Shown here one piece after another: positions 42,586 to 51,420 of a stretch of 64,000 bases of DNA. A program made the position numbers and the translations under genes. Origin of the DNA: Micromonospora echinofusca (GTDB lineage Bacteria; Actinomycetota; Actinomycetes; Mycobacteriales; Micromonosporaceae). Position 1 is the first letter of the stretch. Each line of letters opens with the position of its first letter. The stretch is taken from positions 4,119,001 to 4,183,000 of the forward strand of contig NZ_LT607733.1 of the NCBI RefSeq assembly GCF_900091445.1, read 5' to 3'. The notes beneath the pieces were generated by a model, which did no database searches, was not told the origin of the DNA, and saw only the letters and a list, made by a program, of their open reading frames with translations.

Positions 42586-43335
42586 TCAGGCGAGTTGTTC
42601 GACTATCTCGTCGGAGACGTCGAAGTTCGCGTAGACGTTCTGCACGTCGTCGCAGTCCTCCAGGACGTCGATCAGCTTGAAGATCTTGCGGGCGCCCTCC
42701 TCGTCGAGGGGGACGTTGACGCTCGGGATCAGCGACGACTCGGCCGACTCGTACTCGATGCCGGCGTCCTGGAGCGCGGTGCGGACCGCGATCAGGTCGG
42801 TCGGCTCGGAGACCACCTCGAACGCCTCGCCCAGGTCGTTGACCTCCTCGGCGCCGGCGTCGAGGACCGCCATCATCACGTCGTCCTCGGTCGTGCCGGC
42901 CTTGGGGACGAGCACGACACCCTTGCGGGAGAACATGTAGGACACCGAGCCCGCGTCGGCGAGCGAGCCGCCGTTGCGGGTCAGCGCGGTGCGTACCTCG
43001 GTGGCCGCGCGGTTGCGGTTGTCGGTGAGGCACTCGATGAGCATCGCCACGCCGCTCGGGCCGTAGCCCTCGTACATGATGGTCTGCCAGTCGGCGCCGC
43101 CGGCCTCCAGGCCCGAGCCGCGCTTGACGGCGCGGTCGATGTTGTCGTTGGGGACCGAGTTCTTCTTCGCCTTCTGGATGGCGTCGTAGAGCGTCGGGTT
43201 GCCGGCCGGGTCACCGCCGCCGGTGCGCGCGGCGACCTCGACGTTCTTGATCAGCTTGGCGAACATCTTGCCGCGCTTGGCGTCGATGACCGCCTTCTTG
43301 TGCTTGGTCGTCGCCCACTTTGAGTGGCCGGACAT
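42586..43335 (-). CDS. yebC: YebC/PmpR family translation or transcription factor
   Basis: A 249-residue conserved protein. Seen: [80 protein letters not shown] and the C-terminal [20 protein letters not shown]. Recent work assigns the family to relieving ribosome stalling at proline stretches; some members bind DNA. Normally adjacent to ruvC in actinobacteria; here separated from it by 27.7 kb. The stop is followed by a recombinase remnant. The 308-base gap upstream to pdxT contains its promoter region and the pdxT terminator, and no gene. Confidence 0.93.
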   Translation of the reverse strand: MSGHSKWATTKHKKAVIDAKRGKMFAKLIKNVEVAARTGGGDPAGNPTLYDAIQKAKKNSVPNDNIDRAVKRGSGLEAGGADWQTIMYEGYGPSGVAMLIECLTDNRNRAATEVRTALTRNGGSLADAGSVSYMFSRKGVVLVPKAGTTEDDVMMAVLDAGAEEVNDLGEAFEVVSEPTDLIAVRTALQDAGIEYESAESSLIPSVNVPLDEEGARKIFKLIDVLEDCDDVQNVYANFDVSDEIVEQLA

Positions 43336-43589
43336 CTGCTACCTCCGTTGCTACCCGCCGTCTGCATCGACCGACCGCGCACGCCCCGCTCCCGCCGGCG
43401 CACGCGGTGGTGCCGGTCAGCCCTGCGGGAAAGCCGTGACGGGCAGCTGGCCCCGCCGAATCTCGGCAATCCTACCGACGACCGGCGGGTGGCTGTCACG
43501 CGCGGCACGGCGGCGGCCCGCCCCGAACCGTCCGGACGCCGACGACGGGGGCAGCCGGGCACCCGTGCCCGGAGGCCGGGTGAACGGCG

Positions 43590-43625
43590 CGGGCGGGGCC
43601 CCTCCCGAGGGAGGCGACCCCGCCC
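43590..43625 (-). terminator. Terminator of the pdxS-pdxT unit
   Basis: CGGGCGGGG...CTCCC (43590-43607) pairs with GGGAGG...CCCCGCCCG (43609-43625) with few mismatches, 19 bases after the pdxT stop on the minus strand. Confidence 0.7.
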
Positions 43626-43643
43626 GACGTGCCACGGGAGCGC

Positions 43644-44252
43644 TCAGCGGGCGGCGCGGACCAGTTCGACGAAGTACGCGTGCACCCGCGCGTCGCCGGT
43701 CAGCTCCGGGTGGAACGAGGTGGCCAGCAGGTTGCCCTGCCGTACCGCCACGATCCGGCCGGCGGCCGGGCCCTCGGTCACCGTGCCGAGCACCTGCACG
43801 CCGTCGCCGACCCGCTCGACCCACGGCGCCCGGATGAACACGGCGTGGAACGGCCCGCCCTCGACGCCGGTGATCCCCACGGGCGCCTCGAACGAGTCGA
43901 CCTGCCGGCCGAACGCGTTGCGCCGCACGGTCATCTCGATGCCGGCGAACCCGCGCTGGTCGGGGCGGCCGTCGAGGACCTCGGTGGCCAGCATGATCAT
44001 GCCGGCGCAGGAGCCGTAGACCGGCATGCCGTCGGCGACGCGCTTGTCGATCGGCTCGCGCAGCTCGAAGATGTCGGCGAGCTTGCTGATCGTGGTGGAC
44101 TCGCCGCCGGGGATCACCAGCCCGTCCACCTCGTCCAACTCCCGCGCGCGGCGCACCGGTCGGGCGTCCGCGCCGGCCGCCGCGAGCGCGGCGACGTGCT
44201 CGCGTACGTCGCCCTGGAGGGCGAGTACGCCGATGACGGGTGCGTCGCTCAT
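43644..44252 (-). CDS. pdxT: Pyridoxal 5'-phosphate synthase glutaminase subunit
   Basis: A 202-residue class I glutamine amidotransferase that feeds ammonia to PdxS. Catalytic Cys in [12 protein letters not shown], oxyanion region [13 protein letters not shown], catalytic His and Glu in [20 protein letters not shown] 44252 has GGAAGGA upstream and starts at the conserved [15 protein letters not shown]; a GTG at 44342 overlapping the pdxS stop would add 30 unconserved residues. With pdxS it makes PLP from ribose 5-phosphate, glyceraldehyde 3-phosphate and glutamine. Confidence 0.95.
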   Translation of the reverse strand: MSDAPVIGVLALQGDVREHVAALAAAGADARPVRRARELDEVDGLVIPGGESTTISKLADIFELREPIDKRVADGMPVYGSCAGMIMLATEVLDGRPDQRGFAGIEMTVRRNAFGRQVDSFEAPVGITGVEGGPFHAVFIRAPWVERVGDGVQVLGTVTEGPAAGRIVAVRQGNLLATSFHPELTGDARVHAYFVELVRAAR

Positions 44253-44338
44253 GTCACCGTTCCTTCCGTCGTCGACCTGCGCATAGCTCCGCGGCGGTGG
44301 CCCCTCCGCCGCCCGGGGCGCGCGGACGGGGCCGTTGC

Positions 44339-45256
44339 TCACCAGGCGCGCTCGGCCAGCCGGTGCGGCTGCGGGATGTCGTCGACGTTGATGCCGACCA
44401 TCGCCTCGCCGAGGCCCCGGGAGACCTTCGCCAGGACGTCGGGGTCGTCGTGGAACGTGGTGGCCTTCACGATCGCGGCGGCGCGCTGCGCGGGGTTGCC
44501 CGACTTGAAGATGCCGGAGCCCACGAAGACGCCCTCGGCGCCGAGCTGCATCATCATCGCGGCGTCGGCCGGGGTAGCGATCCCACCGGCGGTGAACAGC
44601 ACCACCGGCAGCTTGCCGGCCTCGGCGACCTCCTTGACCAGCTCGTACGGGGCCTGCAGCTCCTTGGCCGCCACGTACAGCTCGTCGGTCGGCAGCGACT
44701 GCAGCCGGCGGATCTCCTGGCGGATCTTGCGCATGTGGGTGGTGGCGTTGGAGACGTCACCGGTGCCGGCCTCGCCCTTGGAGCGGATCATGGCCGCGCC
44801 CTCGGTGATCCGGCGCAGGGCCTCGCCGAGGTTGGTCGCCCCGCAGACGAAGGGGACGGTGAACGCCCACTTGTCGATGTGGTTGGCGTAGTCGGCCGGG
44901 GTCAGCACCTCGGACTCGTCGACGTAGTCCACGCCGAGCGACTGGAGGATCTGGGCCTCGACGAAGTGGCCGATGCGGGCCTTGGCCATGACCGGGATGG
45001 AGACGGCGTTGATGATGCCGTCGATCATGTCGGGGTCGCTCATCCGGGACACCCCGCCCTGGGCGCGGATGTCGGCGGGCACCCGCTCGAGCGCCATCAC
45101 CGCGACGGCACCGGCGTCCTCGGCGATCTTGGCCTGCTCGGCGTTGACCACGTCCATGATCACGCCGCCCTTGAGCATCTCGGCCATGCCGCGCTTGACG
45201 CGGGCGGTGCCGGTGACGGGGCTGGCGCTAGCGTTCTGGGCAGTGGTTTCGGGCAC
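44339..45256 (-). CDS. pdxS: Pyridoxal 5'-phosphate synthase lyase subunit
   Basis: A 305-residue TIM-barrel synthase. Seen: [20 protein letters not shown] (catalytic Lys region), [80 protein letters not shown] and [20 protein letters not shown]. Highly conserved, standard length. GTG 45256 follows GGAGCGATGACCC. pdxT is 86 bases downstream on the same strand. No PdxR-type regulator gene is nearby. Confidence 0.96.
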   Translation of the reverse strand: MPETTAQNASASPVTGTARVKRGMAEMLKGGVIMDVVNAEQAKIAEDAGAVAVMALERVPADIRAQGGVSRMSDPDMIDGIINAVSIPVMAKARIGHFVEAQILQSLGVDYVDESEVLTPADYANHIDKWAFTVPFVCGATNLGEALRRITEGAAMIRSKGEAGTGDVSNATTHMRKIRQEIRRLQSLPTDELYVAAKELQAPYELVKEVAEAGKLPVVLFTAGGIATPADAAMMMQLGAEGVFVGSGIFKSGNPAQRAAAIVKATTFHDDPDVLAKVSRGLGEAMVGINVDDIPQPHRLAERAW

Positions 45257-45393
45257 GGGTCATCGCTCCTCGAACATGCTCGGGGGGTGGCTGCGGAAAT
45301 GCTACGACGGTCCCAACACCGATCCGACAGCCAATCAGGCCCACGGTGGCCTGCACTGTGGCAGCCGTCACCGCCCCGCGTGCGCCCCGTCCG

Positions 45394-45452
45394 GTGATCA
45401 GGACGCCATCGACCTGAACGGGGCCGGATGACGTCCCTGGGGTCCTGATCAC
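45394..45452. repeat. 11-bp inverted repeat GTGATCAGGAC ... GTCCTGATCAC
   Basis: Perfect arms at 45394-45404 and 45442-45452, with a 37-base spacer that can itself fold. It lies downstream of the DUF gene at 45479 and upstream of pdxS, both minus strand, so it may end the upstream operon or be a dispersed palindromic element. Confidence 0.7.
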
Positions 45453-45478
45453 GCTGCGCCCGGCCTGCGGCGCCTGCG

Positions 45479-45979
45479 TCAGTTGGCGGGGACGTCGGCC
45501 GGGACGGCGAGCGTGGGGTCGTCGATGTCGAAGTAGCGCGGCCAGGGGCGGCGGCGCCCCATCCGCAACAGGCGCACCAGTGGGCGGCCACGCGCCGAGC
45601 GGGCGTCGCGTACCAGGTCGGTGTGCACCTGGCGGGCCAGGGCCAGCCGCCGGCTCGCGCCGATCACCGCCTCACAGTCCGGGTCCCCCGGGTCCAGGTC
45701 CACCGCCCGCAGCTGGCGGGTGAGGTCGTTCTCCGCCGCCTCCCGCTCGTCGGGCTCGGCGTCCAGGGCGATGCGCGCCGCCGCGTACAGCTCGACGCCG
45801 TAGCGGCGCTCGGCCAGGACGGCGGCGGCCGCCGCCCGGCGCAGCAGATGGGCCTCCAGGGCGCGGGCCGCCAGCTCGGCCCGCGCGTGCAGCCGGGCGA
45901 CCCGGCCGGCGGTCCAGACGAGGTACGCCACGACCAGCCCGACGACCAGAGCCGCGAGCACCCACCAGAAGCGCGACAT
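45479..45979 (-). CDS. Hypothetical single-pass membrane protein
   Basis: A 166-residue protein: an N-terminal helix (FWWVLAALVVGLVVAYLVWT) followed by a long alpha-helical cytoplasmic domain rich in Ala, Arg and Leu (HARAELAARALEAHLLRRAA, NDLTRQLRAVDLDPGDPDCE, RRLALARQVHTDLVRDARSA) and a Pro-rich end. It resembles LemA-like helical-bundle proteins only in general form. ATG 45979 sits 2 bases after the pimA stop, so it belongs to the pgsA-acyltransferase-pimA operon. Often found at this place in actinobacteria; function unknown. Confidence 0.75.
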   Translation of the reverse strand: MSRFWWVLAALVVGLVVAYLVWTAGRVARLHARAELAARALEAHLLRRAAAAAVLAERRYGVELYAAARIALDAEPDEREAAENDLTRQLRAVDLDPGDPDCEAVIGASRRLALARQVHTDLVRDARSARGRPLVRLLRMGRRRPWPRYFDIDDPTLAVPADVPAN

Positions 45980-45981
45980 CG

Positions 45982-47142
45982 TCAGTCCAGCCCCACCCAT
46001 TCGGTGTCCATGACCCGCCCGTCGGTGGCCTCGATCGCCGCCGCGTACACCTCCAGCACCCGCCGGGCGACCACGGGCCAGTCGAAGGTGGCCACCACCT
46101 GGTCGCCGCAGGCGGTCAGCGCGGTCCGGGCGTCGGGGTCGTCGAGCAGGTCGGCCAGGGCGGTACGCAGCGCCGCCGCGTCCCCGGTCGGGAACAGCCG
46201 GCCGGCCCGGCCGCCGTCGAGCACCCGGCGGAACGCGTCGAGGTCGCTGGCCACGACGGTCGTGCCCGCCGCGAGCGCCTCGGTGAGGATCATGCCGAAG
46301 GACTCGCCGCCGGTGTTCGGCGCCACGTAGAGGTGCACGCTGCGCAACATCCGCGCCTTGTCCTCCTCGGAGACCAGCCCGAGGAACGTCACCCGGTCAC
46401 GCAGGTCGGCCGGAAACCGCCCGAACAGGTCGTCGGCGTCGCCGGGGCCGGCCACCAGCAGCCGCAGGCCGGGACGCTGCCGGGCCAACTCCACGAAGGC
46501 GTCGCGCAGGATCGGGAAGCCCTTGCGGGCCTCGGTGAACCGGCCGAGAAACCCGATCGCCCCGTCGTGGCCCGGCCGGCACTGCCCCGGCCAGCCCGGC
46601 AGCGGCTGCGCGTGACTGAACTTCGCCACGGCCACCCCGTTGGGGATCTCCACCGCGCCGCCGTCCATGTGCTCGACCTGCACCTTGCGCGCCAGCGCGC
46701 TGACCGCGATCCGGGCGGTGATCCGCTCCAGCACGATCTGGAGCACGCCCTGCGCGGCGGCCAACGCCCGCGACCGGGTCATCGCGGTGTGGAAGGTGGC
46801 CACCACCGGGCCACGGGCGGATAGCACGGCCAGCAGCGACAGGCTCAGGGTCAGCGGCTCGTGCACGTGCAGCACGTCGAACTCGCCCCGGATGATCCAC
46901 CGTCGCACCCGGGCGGTGGAGACCGGGCCGAAGGCGATCCGGGCCACCGAGCCGTTGTACGGCAGGGGCACGGCCCGCCCCGCCGGCACCACGTACGGCG
47001 GCAGCGGGGAGTCCTCGTCGGCCGGGGCGAGCACGCTCACCTCGTGCCCGAGCCCGATCAGCGCCTCGGCGAGGTCCATGACGTGGTTCTGCACCCCACC
47101 GGGCACGTCGAAGGAGTACGGGCACACGATGCCGATGCGCAC
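45982..47142 (-). CDS. pimA: Phosphatidyl-myo-inositol mannosyltransferase (GT4)
   Basis: A 386-residue GT-B glycosyltransferase that adds the first mannose from GDP-mannose to phosphatidylinositol on the inner membrane face. Seen: RIGIVCPYSFDVPGGVQNHV (PimA N-terminus with the GGVQ acceptor loop), DVLHVHEPLTLSLSLLAVLS, VVATFHTAMTRSRAL (catalytic His region), GFLGRFTEARKGFPILRDAF and the donor-binding APNTGGESFGMILTEALAAG. Standard length and clear synteny: pgsA-acyltransferase-pimA. Confidence 0.94.
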   Translation of the reverse strand: MRIGIVCPYSFDVPGGVQNHVMDLAEALIGLGHEVSVLAPADEDSPLPPYVVPAGRAVPLPYNGSVARIAFGPVSTARVRRWIIRGEFDVLHVHEPLTLSLSLLAVLSARGPVVATFHTAMTRSRALAAAQGVLQIVLERITARIAVSALARKVQVEHMDGGAVEIPNGVAVAKFSHAQPLPGWPGQCRPGHDGAIGFLGRFTEARKGFPILRDAFVELARQRPGLRLLVAGPGDADDLFGRFPADLRDRVTFLGLVSEEDKARMLRSVHLYVAPNTGGESFGMILTEALAAGTTVVASDLDAFRRVLDGGRAGRLFPTGDAAALRTALADLLDDPDARTALTACGDQVVATFDWPVVARRVLEVYAAAIEATDGRVMDTEWVGLD

Positions 47143-47157
47143 GCCTCAACGCCTCCC

Positions 47158-48090
47158 TTACGCCTGTCCGGCGGCCGGGGAGGGCAGGGTCGGGCCGCCA
47201 CCCCTGCCGTGCTGGTCCAGCCACATCCGCTGCAACATGTGCCAGTCTTCCGGATGCCGGGCGATGCCCGCCGCCAGACCGTCGGCGATCCGCTGGGTCA
47301 GCGACCGGACCCGCTGGTCGAGCGGCCCCTCCTCCGGGCCGGGCAGCGGCAGCGGGCCCTCGATCGACGCGCACGCCGCGTCCGCTTCATACCACATCGA
47401 GGCGACGTAGAGGGGCGCCTGCGTACGCAGCGCGAGCAGGGCCGGGCCCGGAGGCATCCGGGTGCGGTGGCCGAAGAACTCGACCTCCACGCCCCGCGCG
47501 GAGAGGTCGCGGTCGGCCAGCAGGGGCACCACCGTGCCGGCCCGGACCCGGTCGACCAGCACGTCGAACGCGTTGCGCTCCCCGCCGTGGGTGGGCAGGA
47601 TCTCCATGCCCAGGCTCCGGCGGAAGGCGAGGAACCGCTGGTAGACGCCCTCGGGCTTGAGCCGCTCGGCGACGGTGGTGATCGGCCAGCCGGTCGCCGC
47701 GACCCAGGCGCCGGCGGCGTCCCAGTTGCCGGCGTGCGGCAGCGCCACCACCGCGCCCCGGCCGGCCGCCACGTCGGCGGCGAGCTTCTCCTCGCCGTCG
47801 AGCCGGAAGCCGGCCAGGATCTCCGCCCGGCTGAGCGCGGGCAGCCGGAACGCCTCCAGCCAGTACCGGGCGTACGAGCGCAGGCCACGGCGCACCAGCT
47901 CGTCGAGCTCGGCCTCCGGCAGGTCGGGGCCGACCACCCGGCGCAGGTTCGCGCGCAGTCGGGCCGTACCGCCGCCGCCGCGACGGTGGGCGCGGTCGGC
48001 ACCCGCCCGGAACGCCGCCGCCGCGACGGACCGGGGCAGCGCGCGGATGACGCGCCACCCGGCGAAGTAGCCGAGCTCGGTGAGGTTCAC
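47158..48090 (-). CDS. Phosphatidylinositol mannoside acyltransferase (LpxL/HtrB-type)
   Basis: A 310-residue membrane-associated acyltransferase, counterpart of mycobacterial PatA (Rv2611c), which puts palmitate on the 6-position mannose of PIM. Seen: ELGYFAGWRVIRALPRSVAA, RLRANLRRVVGPDLPEAEL, the H-x5-D motif as LPHAGNWDAAGAWV, TVAERLKPEGVYQRFLAFRR, and PLLADRDLSARGVEVEFFGH. GTG 48090 is preceded by GGGGGGCC; GTG 48111 adds seven residues. Between pgsA and pimA with 43 and 15 bases spacing. Confidence 0.9.
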   Translation of the reverse strand: MNLTELGYFAGWRVIRALPRSVAAAAFRAGADRAHRRGGGGTARLRANLRRVVGPDLPEAELDELVRRGLRSYARYWLEAFRLPALSRAEILAGFRLDGEEKLAADVAAGRGAVVALPHAGNWDAAGAWVAATGWPITTVAERLKPEGVYQRFLAFRRSLGMEILPTHGGERNAFDVLVDRVRAGTVVPLLADRDLSARGVEVEFFGHRTRMPPGPALLALRTQAPLYVASMWYEADAACASIEGPLPLPGPEEGPLDQRVRSLTQRIADGLAAGIARHPEDWHMLQRMWLDQHGRGGGPTLPSPAAGQA

Positions 48091-48133
48091 CGGCGCCGGC
48101 CCCCCGGCCACGGCCGACCGGCGCGTGTCGCGC

Positions 48134-48766
48134 TCACCCCTGTCCGCCCGGGGTGTGCACCCGCTGGGCCTGGCGGTAGACGTGCGCCATCCGCTGGCCG
48201 ACGGTGAAGATCGACACGGCGGCGAGCAGCCACAGCGCGATCTCCAGCGCGGGGTCGACGTTGAAGCCGGTGAGCAGCCCGCCGACGCCGACGATGAGCA
48301 GCCGCTCGGTGCGCTCGGCGAAGCCCACGTTGCAGGTCATGCCGAGCCCCTCGGCGCGGGCCTTGACGTAGGAGACCAGCCCGCCGGCGGCCAGGCAGAG
48401 CAGCGCGGCGGCCACGCCGGAGTACTGGTGCTGGGTGGCCAGCCAGTACGCAACGGCGCCGAAGACGGCGCTGTCGGCCACCCGGTCCATGCTCGAGTCG
48501 AGGAACGCCCCGAACTTCGTGGCGCCCCCGCTCATCCGGGCCATCGTCCCGTCGAGCAGGTCGGTGAGCGCGAAGAAGGTGACTATCAGGGCCCCGGCGA
48601 CCAGATGACCGCGGGCACCGAAGCCGAGCGCGCCGACGAGCACCCCGAGGGTGCCCGCCACGGTGACCGCGTTGGGAGTTACGCCCGCTCGGAGCAGGCG
48701 GCGTGCGACCGGCTCGACGACGCGGGTCATCCCCGCGCGGGCCGACACTTGGAAGATCTTCGCCAT
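48134..48766 (-). CDS. pgsA: CDP-alcohol phosphatidyltransferase, phosphatidylinositol(phosphate) synthase
   Basis: A 210-residue membrane enzyme with six helices. The CDP-alcohol signature D-x2-D-G-x2-A-R-x8-G-x3-D-x3-D is present as DLLDGTMARMSGGATKFG followed by AFLDSSMD. By synteny with mycobacterial pgsA1 and the PIM genes behind it, it makes phosphatidylinositol phosphate from CDP-diacylglycerol and inositol phosphate. ATG 48766 begins the amphipathic N-terminal helix (AKIFQVSARAGMTRVVEPVA). Probable first gene of the PIM operon. Confidence 0.92.
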   Translation of the reverse strand: MAKIFQVSARAGMTRVVEPVARRLLRAGVTPNAVTVAGTLGVLVGALGFGARGHLVAGALIVTFFALTDLLDGTMARMSGGATKFGAFLDSSMDRVADSAVFGAVAYWLATQHQYSGVAAALLCLAAGGLVSYVKARAEGLGMTCNVGFAERTERLLIVGVGGLLTGFNVDPALEIALWLLAAVSIFTVGQRMAHVYRQAQRVHTPGGQG

Positions 48767-48877
48767 GGCGGTCCCACGATAACGGTCGGCGTGTCAGCAG
48801 CGGTACGGCCGGTCCGGCGACCCGCGGAAACGGAGCCTTGTGCCGGCCCCGGATCGGGTGTGAGATCGAGCCAGGGA

Positions 48878-48893
48878 CGTGAGCCAGCTCACC
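48878..48893. promoter_or_regulatory. Crp-like site between pgsA and the EF-G-like gene
   Basis: CGTGA-GCCAGC-TCACC, a GTGA-N6-TCAC site, 112 bases upstream of pgsA and 126 bases upstream of the divergent GTPase gene. Third such site in the window. Confidence 0.45.
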
Positions 48894-49018
48894 CGCCCGC
48901 CCGTTGATTACCCGCAACCCGGCACCGCACCGGAGGATGTCGCCGCGGAACCCGACCGGGCCGCTTCCCCGTCGCGCGCGGCGGTCGCCACCAACCACGG
49001 CTGAGGGAGGTGCGCCCC

Positions 49019-51178
49019 ATGGCGCAGAAGAGTCAGGAGAAGGGGGCCGCCGGCGACGCGCCGGTGGCGACCGAGCCCGGCAGGATCCGCAACGTGGTGC
49101 TCGTCGGGCACTCCGGCGCGGGCAAGACCACGCTGGTGGAGGCGCTGCTCGCCGCGAGCGGCACCATCGCCCGGGCCGGCGACGTCGCCGCCGGCACCAC
49201 CGTCTGCGACCACGACCCCGCAGCCGTACGCCAGCAGCGCTCGGTCAGCCTGGCCTGCGCTCCGCTGCTGCACGACGGGATCAAGGTCAACCTGCTCGAC
49301 ACCCCCGGCTACGCCGACTTCGTGGGCGAACTGCGGGCGGGGCTGCGGGCCGCCGACGCGGCGCTGTTCGTGGTCTCCGCCGTCGACGGCATGGATGCCG
49401 CCACCGCCGCCCTCTGGGAGGAGTGCGCGGCCGTCGACATGCCCCGGGCGGTCGCCGTGGCCCGGCTGGACCACCCACGCGCCGACTTCGACGAGGCCGT
49501 GGCGCTGTGCCAGCGCGTCTTCGGCGACAACGTGCTTCCGCTCTACCTGCCGATGCTCGGCGACGACGGGGTCTCCACCGTCGGCCTGCTCGGCCTGATC
49601 ACCCGCCGGGTCTTCGACTACACCGCCGGCCTGCCGGCGCAGGTGCGCGAGCCGGACCCGGAGCACCTGCCCGCCATCGTCGAGTCCCGCGACGAGCTGA
49701 TCGAGGGGATCATCGCCGAGAGCGAGGACGAGTCCCTGATGGACCGCTACCTCTCGGGCGAGGAGATCGGCACCGACGTGCTCGTCGAGGACCTGGAGAA
49801 GGCGGTCGCCCGCGGCCACTTCTATCCGGTGGTGCCGGTCTGCGCCGCGACCGGCGTGGGGCTGGACGCGCTGCTGGAGGTGCTCACCGCCGGCTTCCCC
49901 TCGCCGCTGGAGCACGAGCTGCCCGCCGTCGCCGGGGTGGACGGCTCCCCCCGGCCGCCGCTGACCTGCGACCCCGACGGCCCGCTGGTCGCCGAGGTGG
50001 TCAAGACGACCGTGGACCGCCACGTCGGCCGGGTGTCCCTGGTGCGGGTCTTCTCCGGCACGCTGCGGCCCGAGCAGACCGTGCACGTCTCCGGGCACGG
50101 GATGGCCGAGCGGGGCCACCCCGACCACGACGCCGACGAGCGGGTCGGCCACGTCTACACGCCGCTGGGCGCGAGCCTGCGCGAGGTGGGCGCCTGCGTT
50201 GCCGGCGACATCTGCGCGCTCACCAAGTCGGGCAGCGCGGAGACCGGCGACACCATCTCCGCCAAGGACGACCCGCTGCTGATCGCCCCCTGGGAGATGC
50301 CCGAGCCGCTGCTGCCGGTGGCCGTCGTGGCCCACAGCCGCGCCGACGAGGACGCCCTGGCGCGCAACCTGGCCCGCCTCGTCGCCGCCGACCCGACCCT
50401 GCGGCTGGAGCGCAACCCGGAGACCCACCAGCTGGTGCTCTGGTGCATGGGCGAGGCACACGCCGACGTGGTGCTGGAGCGCCTGCGCGCCGGCGGGGTG
50501 CAGCTCGACACCGAGCCGGTCAAGATCGCGCTGCGCGAGACGCTGACCGTACCGGCCACGGGACACGGCCGGCACGTCAAGCAGTCCGGCGGCCACGGCC
50601 AGTACGCCGTCTGCGACATCGAGGTCGAGCCGCTGCCGCCCGGCGCCGGCTTCGAGTTCGTCGACCGGGTCGTCGGCGGGGCGGTGCCGCACAACTACGT
50701 CCCCTCCGTCGAGAAGGGCGTACGCGCCCAGATGGCGCGCGGCCTCGTCGCCGGCCACCCGGTGGTGGACCTGCGGGTGACCCTCGTCGACGGCAAGGCG
50801 CACAGCGTCGACTCCTCCGACGCGGCCTTCCAGACCGCCGGGGCGCTCGCCCTGCGCGACGCCGCCGAGAAGGGCCAGCCGGCGCTGCTGGAGCCGGTCG
50901 ACGAGGTGCTGGTCCGGGTGCCCGACTCCTCGGTGGGCGCCGTGATGGGCGACCTGTCCGGCCGACGCGGCCGGGTGCTCGGCACCGAAGCCGACGCCGA
51001 GGCGGAGGGGCGCACCGTGGTCCGCGCCGAGGTACCCGCCACGGAACTGCTCCGCTACGCAGCCGAGCTGCGCTCGATGACCTCGGGCACCGGCACGTTC
51101 CGCCGCCACTTCGTCCGCTACGACCCGATGCCCGCCCACCTCGCCGACCAGCTCCGCACCACCCTCACCCACCCCTAG
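49019..51178 (+). CDS. fusA2: EF-G-like translation GTPase (FusA2 type)
   Basis: A 719-residue paralogue of elongation factor G. G1 GHSGAGKT (30-37) and G3 DTPGYADF (94-101) are intact, but G4 reads ARLD (148-151) instead of NKxD. The switch 1/2 lead-in has RQQRSVSLACAPL where EF-G has R-G-I-T-I. Domains II-V follow (VARGHFYPVVPVCAATGVGL, VSLVRVFSGTLRPEQTVHVS, PVKIALRETLTVPATGHGRH, LRDAAEKGQPALLEPVDEVL). It corresponds to actinobacterial EF-G2 of unclear role, perhaps ribosome hibernation or recycling rather than elongation. ATG 49019 has GGGAGG eight bases upstream. Divergent from pgsA; a Crp-like site lies between. Confidence 0.88.
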   Translation: MAQKSQEKGAAGDAPVATEPGRIRNVVLVGHSGAGKTTLVEALLAASGTIARAGDVAAGTTVCDHDPAAVRQQRSVSLACAPLLHDGIKVNLLDTPGYADFVGELRAGLRAADAALFVVSAVDGMDAATAALWEECAAVDMPRAVAVARLDHPRADFDEAVALCQRVFGDNVLPLYLPMLGDDGVSTVGLLGLITRRVFDYTAGLPAQVREPDPEHLPAIVESRDELIEGIIAESEDESLMDRYLSGEEIGTDVLVEDLEKAVARGHFYPVVPVCAATGVGLDALLEVLTAGFPSPLEHELPAVAGVDGSPRPPLTCDPDGPLVAEVVKTTVDRHVGRVSLVRVFSGTLRPEQTVHVSGHGMAERGHPDHDADERVGHVYTPLGASLREVGACVAGDICALTKSGSAETGDTISAKDDPLLIAPWEMPEPLLPVAVVAHSRADEDALARNLARLVAADPTLRLERNPETHQLVLWCMGEAHADVVLERLRAGGVQLDTEPVKIALRETLTVPATGHGRHVKQSGGHGQYAVCDIEVEPLPPGAGFEFVDRVVGGAVPHNYVPSVEKGVRAQMARGLVAGHPVVDLRVTLVDGKAHSVDSSDAAFQTAGALALRDAAEKGQPALLEPVDEVLVRVPDSSVGAVMGDLSGRRGRVLGTEADAEAEGRTVVRAEVPATELLRYAAELRSMTSGTGTFRRHFVRYDPMPAHLADQLRTTLTHP

Positions 51179-51420
51179 GTGTACTGCCCAGGCAGGTTGG
51201 TTGGGGCGTGTCTCGGAAGCGGTGGGGCCGATCGCAGTCCTAACGGCGTGACGCTGACTGAACCACCGCCACGAGAACGCTGATACCTGGGGGGCATAAA
51301 AATACCTCTGTGGTGTCGGGGCTAGGGACCACACCGCCGGCCGTCGAGGTCCGGCGTAGCCAGTCACGGTCGTGCCCCGCGGTTGTGTTCCGGGTGGGGC
51401 ATACCGACCCGACACCCCCG
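51179..51420. other. Intergenic region without a gene
   Basis: 242 bases between the EF-G2 stop and the convergent aldo/keto reductase stop. No terminator hairpin is obvious. The stretch near 51295-51310 (GCATAAAAATACCTCTGTGG) is unusually AT-rich for this chromosome and could be a promoter or a remnant of foreign DNA; no open frame supports a gene. Confidence 0.5.

Noticed and set aside
44253..44342. GTG 44342 as the pdxT start, overlapping the pdxS stop by four bases
   Set aside because: It would add 30 Pro/Arg-rich residues; ATG 44252 has a good ribosome site and begins the conserved N-terminus.
48908..51415. An 835-codon minus-strand frame opposite the EF-G-like gene
   Set aside because: Shadow of the real plus-strand GTPase gene, which has G1/G3 motifs and a ribosome site; the antisense product has no recognisable domain.
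51179..51420. A transposase remnant in the AT-rich gap after EF-G2
   Set aside because: Translations of both strands show no convincing transposase motif and I found no terminal inverted repeats; left as unexplained intergenic DNA.
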